This document shows positions 60,278 to 64,000 of a DNA stretch of 64,000 nucleotides, piece by piece. The notes under the pieces were generated by a model. It did no database searches. It saw only the letters and a program-made list of their open reading frames with translations, and had not been told where the DNA came from. A program made the translations under genes and the position numbers. The stretch comes from CAIMWS01 sp964409245 (GTDB lineage: Bacteria > Verrucomicrobiota > Verrucomicrobiia > Limisphaerales > UBA1319): the NCBI GenBank assembly GCA_964409245.1, contig CAYPCQ010000028.1, positions 16,487-80,486 on the forward strand, written 5' to 3'. The stretch's first letter is position 1; every line of letters starts with the position of its first letter.

Positions 60278-61619
60278 ATTGCCATTTTACAATCTCGAAT
60301 GCCGGATGAAGCACAAGGATGGCCACTGGGTATGGATTCAGGATCGCGGCCGGCTCCTGAGCCGGACCACGGACGGCCAGCCCCTATTGATGTTTGGCAC
60401 GCACCTGGACATCACCGAGCAGAAGCAGGCGGCGGCGGAAAGAGAAAAACTGCAGATCCAGAGCCAACAGCTCCAGAAGGCCGAAAGCTTGAGCCGCATG
60501 GCGGGGGCGGTAGCCCATCACTTCAACAACCAGCTGGCGGCGGTGATGCTGGGCTTGGACTTGGCGAAGAACGATCTGTTTAGCGGCCGGGATTTCCCCG
60601 GCCCCCTGAAGGATGCCATGCTATCCGCCCGCCAGGCGGCGGAAGTCAGCTCGCTGATGCTTACCTGCCTCGGGCAAACTCCATGCCAACGGGAGCCGCT
60701 GGATCTCTCCCTGGCCTGCCAGTTGAGCCTGACCCAGCTGGAAAAGGCGATGCCATCCGGCGTGCAATTGCAGGCGAATCTCCCCAGCCCCGGCCCGGTG
60801 ATCGATTCCAGTGGAAGCCAGATTCAACGGGTTTTGACCAACCTCCTCACCAATGCCTGGGAGGCCTGTGGCGGTGGGGGCGGCATAATTCAACTAAACG
60901 TGAAAACCATACCGCAAAAGGAAATCCCAGCCCACAAACGGTTTCCTGTCGATAGCCAGCCGAAAGCCGGTGCTTACGCCTGCCTGGAAGTAACTGACAA
61001 TGGCTGCGGCATTCCCGCTCCAGACATCGATAAAATCTTCGATCCCTTTTTCTCCACCAAGTTCACCGGCCGCGGGCTGGGCCTGCCGGTGGTCCTGGGG
61101 ATTGTGCGGTCGCACGATGGGTTTATCGCCGTGGAGAGCCAGCCGGAGGGATGGAGTGTCTTCCGGGTGTTTTTTCCTTTATCAGGGAAAGCCATTCCGC
61201 GGAAACCAGCCGCCACCGACACGCCTTCAGTCAAGCCCCATGATGGGGCCACGGTGCTGCTGGTCGAAGACGAATCGCGTTTGCGCGCAGTCGTGGCCCG
61301 GGGGCTAAAAATGCTCGGTTTCACCGTGTATGAGGCCGTTGATGGCATCGACGCGGTGGAGTTGTTCCGGCTGCACCAGGACGAAATTCAATGTGTGTTG
61401 ACTGACCTGACGATGCCCCGCATGAATGGCTGGAAGACGATAGCCGCTTTGCGCCAAATGGCTCCGGACGTGCGGGTAATCCTGGCCAGCGGCTACAGTG
61501 AATGCCAAGTGCTGGAAGGCGCTCAATCGGAAATGCCTCAAGCCTTCCTGAGCAAGCCTTTTGATTTTGAGCAATTGCGCGATACAGTGGCACGTGTCAT
61601 GGAAATGAAAAAAGCCTGA
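60252..61619 (+). CDS. Sensor kinase, 3' part: PAS end, HisKA/HATPase, receiver
   Basis: A 455-residue frame that could start at a TTG inside the duplication. It contains the second half of a PAS/PAC ('CRMKHKDGHWVWIQDRGRLL', 'HLDITEQKQAAAE'), an H-box 'AGAVAHHFNNQLAAV' (codon 60516, with HH in place of HD), then 'QRVLTNLLTNAWEACG', 'VTDNGCGIPAPDIDKIF' and 'TGRGLGLPVVLGIV'. It ends in a receiver with 'VLLVEDESRLRAVVA' and 'VLTDLTMPRMNG'. Without the upstream part it would be a soluble kinase with no sensor, if translated at all. Conservation of the catalytic motifs argues that the break is recent. Confidence 0.85.
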   Translation: MLQRHFAGELPFYNLECRMKHKDGHWVWIQDRGRLLSRTTDGQPLLMFGTHLDITEQKQAAAEREKLQIQSQQLQKAESLSRMAGAVAHHFNNQLAAVMLGLDLAKNDLFSGRDFPGPLKDAMLSARQAAEVSSLMLTCLGQTPCQREPLDLSLACQLSLTQLEKAMPSGVQLQANLPSPGPVIDSSGSQIQRVLTNLLTNAWEACGGGGGIIQLNVKTIPQKEIPAHKRFPVDSQPKAGAYACLEVTDNGCGIPAPDIDKIFDPFFSTKFTGRGLGLPVVLGIVRSHDGFIAVESQPEGWSVFRVFFPLSGKAIPRKPAATDTPSVKPHDGATVLLVEDESRLRAVVARGLKMLGFTVYEAVDGIDAVELFRLHQDEIQCVLTDLTMPRMNGWKTIAALRQMAPDVRVILASGYSECQVLEGAQSEMPQAFLSKPFDFEQLRDTVARVMEMKKA

Positions 61620-62148
61620 AACTTGTCCCAAAAACTTGCTTCCGGGATATGCATACAGGGGGTAATCCCCACGGTTCAGGCTTCCCTCAATACCGGGCAT
61701 CCGATCCATTTTCCGGGGGGGGGGATTTCAGCCTGCCTTTTAAAGATCGCCATAATAAATTGCTGGTTGACTTGGGATTGTAAATCGCTATAATCTAAGC
61801 AGTGTACATTATTTAAAAACCGATGCCCTCTGGTCGTGTGAGTGTCGAAGGCAAATTCATGCCAGTGACAGAGTTTACCAACTGATCGCAGGCTTGGGGT
61901 AAAAAAGTTCAACAACAAAAGATTCAAGCAATTGCGTTACCTTTTCCGGAGATTGCTTAAGTCCTTACATGAGAGCCAATGTGTCGAACAATCAATAGCC
62001 TCCTGAGCGAGCGGCCACCAGGCCAGCGGCCAGAACTCGGCCGGATTGGGTGATCCAGACTGGTTTAGTCAAATTCCTTGCGAAGGCTCTCGTTGGAAGC
62101 GCCAAGGCGCTCGGTTCAGGAGCGAAATCCAATAAAGGAAATAACGTT
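61620..62148. other. Intergenic region, no gene seen
   Basis: About 530 bases follow the kinase stop. The only notable item is an unusual run of ten G at 61718-61727. In-frame codons upstream of 62149 extend the next gene's frame but do not look like an N-terminus. Confidence 0.4.
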
Positions 62149-63291
62149 ATGTTAGGCGAAGGAAACAAAATCGGATTGGCCATTGCTGCCGCCCCGGCGG
62201 CGCCTGGAAAATATCCCACCACAGCCTCAAGTCCGGTTATGATCTGGACGGGACGTTATAGTAGATGGCTGGCATGGGTGGCGGTTTGCCTGGGCACTGT
62301 TTTGAACGGTGCTGCCCTTGCGGCGAGTGGCGGCCAGCCACTAGAATTGAATATCCAATTGATTCCGGGGATTTGGATCAATGGGTCCACTGGGGCAGTG
62401 AATATCGAATACACGACCAACCTGGACCAAACCACTGGGTGGGCAATGCTGGCCACGGTGCAGGCCACGAACAGCCCGTATTTCTACATTGATGCGAGCG
62501 CCACGAATGCCGCCAAGCGCTTTTACCGCGCAGTAGTTGAGGGAGTGAATCCCGATCCAGAGCGCTTGGTATGGCTCAATTCGGGCACGTTTCTGATGGG
62601 GAGTCCAACGAACGAAGTGGATAGAGTTTTCGACGAAGGCCCCCGGACGCAGGTAACGATCAGCAAAGGATTCTGGATGAGCAAGTATGAGACGACGCAG
62701 GCGGAGTATCTGGCGGTGATGGGGAGCAATCCCTCCTTTTTCACCACCAAAGACTTTGTTGGCAACCCGATCAGCCCGGACCTGAACCGGCCGGTGGAAA
62801 TGGTCAGTTGGTTTGACGCGACCAATTATTGCGGCAAATTGACAGCCCGTGAGCGGAATGCGGGGCGGCTGCCGGCGGGGTATGTTTACCGGTTGCCGAC
62901 GGAGGCGGAGTGGGAATATGCCTGCCGGGCGGGGACGACGACCCGGTTCAGTTACGGGGATGATCTCAATTACACCAGCTTAAAGGATTATGCGTGGTAT
63001 GGCGGCCGCGGCAATTCGACACATCCAGTGGGAGGGAAGCTGCCCAACGCCTGGGGCTTGTATGACATGTATGGGAATGTGTATGAGTGGTGCCAGGACT
63101 GGTATGGCACTTATCCTGGCGGGAGTGTGGTTGACCCTCGGGGTCCGAATACGGGTTCGTTCCGCGGGTTCCGCGGGGGCAGTTGGATCAACAGCGGGGC
63201 GGAAAGCCGAACGGCGGGGCGGAACAACGACTCGCCCGGCAACGGGTACGCCGGCCTTGGTTTCCGCCCGGTCCTGGCCCCAAGTCTGTGA
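62149..63291 (+). CDS. Exported SUMF1/formylglycine-generating-enzyme-like protein, likely non-FGE
   Basis: A 380-residue protein from the ATG at 62149, which has a strong aaagga ribosome site 9 bases upstream. A signal peptide ('WLAWVAVCLGTVLNGAALAA') follows an unusually long leader; the ATG at 62239 would give a normal one. A Verrucomicrobia-type N-terminal beta domain (about residues 60-145) precedes the SUMF1 domain: 'VWLNSGTFLMGSPTNEVD', 'WMSKYETTQAEYLAVMGSNPS', 'YRLPTEAEWEYACRAGT' and 'GLYDMYGNVYEWCQDWYG'. The active-site Cys pair of true FGE, expected in the 'GGSWINSGAESRTAGRN' block, is absent. It is more likely an EgtB/PvdO-like or carbohydrate-associated structural member. Confidence 0.9.
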   Translation: MLGEGNKIGLAIAAAPAAPGKYPTTASSPVMIWTGRYSRWLAWVAVCLGTVLNGAALAASGGQPLELNIQLIPGIWINGSTGAVNIEYTTNLDQTTGWAMLATVQATNSPYFYIDASATNAAKRFYRAVVEGVNPDPERLVWLNSGTFLMGSPTNEVDRVFDEGPRTQVTISKGFWMSKYETTQAEYLAVMGSNPSFFTTKDFVGNPISPDLNRPVEMVSWFDATNYCGKLTARERNAGRLPAGYVYRLPTEAEWEYACRAGTTTRFSYGDDLNYTSLKDYAWYGGRGNSTHPVGGKLPNAWGLYDMYGNVYEWCQDWYGTYPGGSVVDPRGPNTGSFRGFRGGSWINSGAESRTAGRNNDSPGNGYAGLGFRPVLAPSL

Positions 63292-63680
63292 GCACAGACC
63301 GGAGCAGAAGGGAGCGCAGCTGGCCGGAGCAGGCTGGCGCGGCGAGGGATGAGCCAGACGGGCCTGCGCGAGGCAACCACGAGTTGAAGGCAGCTGCGGG
63401 AATCGCGAGGCCCTGTGGGGAGGAAGCTGGAAACGTACTGGATTCCTGAGCCCAAGCGAAGCCTCGCAGGGCAGGATGAACCGGGTTTGTGTGCCTGGAA
63501 ACACAACGCCCAATATTTGAGGGCCGGTTCCGTCAGAAACCGATCCAGCTTTGGTTTGCTGGCCAGGGTGGGCGGCATGTTTTGCAGCGCCCCGATGTAG
63601 CGCCGAAGCCAATGCACATTGCTCTCTCCTCGGTGGCCAGGGCCTCGTGCTGCCGGCGAATAACCACCGGCTGCATACAC
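63292..63680. other. Spacer downstream of the SUMF1 gene
   Basis: No supported gene. Several frames are open on both strands through GC-rich sequence, without start signals. It may contain the lost 3' end of the minus-strand gene at the window edge. Confidence 0.35.
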
Positions 63681-63999
63681 CATCTGACCTCAAAGGCACA
63701 AAATCGGTGTATTTCGATTCAATTTCGACAAAACGATCTAATTTGGTCATAATCTCACCCGCAGGTTTTAAAGCTTGATCAGCAGCTTTCTGAGCTTCAT
63801 CGGGAGGAGTTTTGTCCTCTTCAGGGTAATACCTGGCCCGAACCCCTGTAGAGGCGAATTCCCAAAGCAAGGCATATTTTCCTTTGTTCTCTCCACGATC
63901 GGCCTTCATGATGGAAAATCGCACTCCGCCAAAGTCATTCTTGCAGGGGTGTGAGAAAAATAAATTAACGAACCGGGGAAAAACGCAAAAAGGCCTGCA
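63670..63999 (-). CDS. Partial unknown protein at the right edge
   Basis: Minus-strand frame open to the window edge. Its visible part is well-formed protein: 'CKNDFGGVRFSIMKADRGEN', 'YALLWEFASTGVRARYYPEE', then an acidic/Lys-rich helix ('PPDEAQKAADQALKPAGEI') and 'KYTDFVPL'. The frame stays open down to 62980, but beyond about 63680 it reads through GC-rich sequence antisense to the SUMF1 gene, so the true end is unclear and the gene may be broken. I do not recognise the family. Confidence 0.45.
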
Positions 64000-64000
64000 A

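Noticed and set aside
61620..61740. Possible riboswitch-like G-rich/C-rich pairing after the kinase gene
   Set aside because: The ten-G run and nearby CCCC could pair, but no known riboswitch core is recognisable and no downstream target gene fits.
1..64000. CRISPR array or known anti-phage cassette
   Set aside because: I saw no regularly spaced direct repeats of 25-40 bases and no Cas, restriction-modification or toxin-antitoxin motifs. The regular repeats present are coding (adhesin, FliK, FliF).

Overview
The window is GC-rich, gene-dense bacterial chromosome. The gene mix points to a flagellated member of the Verrucomicrobiota, perhaps the Limisphaerales/Pedosphaerales side: a secreted arylsulfatase, an exported SUMF1-type protein, a GC-rich flagellar operon without chemotaxis genes, long intergenic hairpin repeats, and a probable DUF6799 lipoprotein-like protein. 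This is an inference from gene content; no 16S or marker phylogeny could be run.

Layout. 1-5.8 kb: the 3' part of a giant beta-strand-repeat adhesin, cut by the left edge. 6.2-10.4 kb: a Tat-exported aldo/keto reductase, a glutamine-dependent NAD+ synthetase and an ADP-ribosylglycohydrolase. 10.6-15.4 kb: a MacAB-like export operon (adaptor, ATPase, two paralogous permeases). 15.4-32.3 kb, minus strand: one compact flagellar operon, flgB-flgC-fliE-fliF-fliG-fliH-fliI-fliJ-motE-fliK-flgD-flgE-fliL-fliL-(FliM/FliL chimera)-fliM-fliN-fliO-fliP-fliQ-fliR, preceded by an essentially perfect sigma-54 promoter. flhA, flhB, rod-distal, ring and flagellin genes are not in the window. 32.5-38.6 kb: a VKOR-DsbA fusion, a 7-bladed lactonase, a CPBP protease and overlapping thiL-tsaE-tsaB. 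38.6-41.7 kb: a decayed accessory island with an inverted-repeat element, an Rhs remnant with an in-frame stop, tRNA-Thr(CGU) and a frameshifted integrase remnant. 41.7-46 kb: a NarL-type response regulator and a hybrid histidine kinase. 46.2-55.7 kb: a MITE-like element, a DUF6799-like protein, gltX, rpsB-tsf with a clear terminator, a coiled-coil/TPR protein, a gamma-carbonic anhydrase-like protein and a sulfatase. 57-61.6 kb: a CHASE/multi-PAS hybrid kinase split by a perfect 19-bp tandem duplication. 62-64 kb: a SUMF1-like exported protein and a partial unknown gene at the right edge.

The most unusual item lies inside the flagellar operon. A 128-residue protein encoded directly before fliM joins a copy of FliM's N-terminal switch/CheY-docking peptide to a FliL-type domain with no membrane helix. 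It follows two ordinary membrane-anchored FliL paralogues. This suggests a FliL-like domain recruited to the cytoplasmic switch complex instead of the periplasmic stator ring. The second is the 19-bp duplication in the kinase: removing one copy restores an uninterrupted frame of 1,514 residues exactly, so it is either a slippage switch, a very recent knock-out, or an assembly error.
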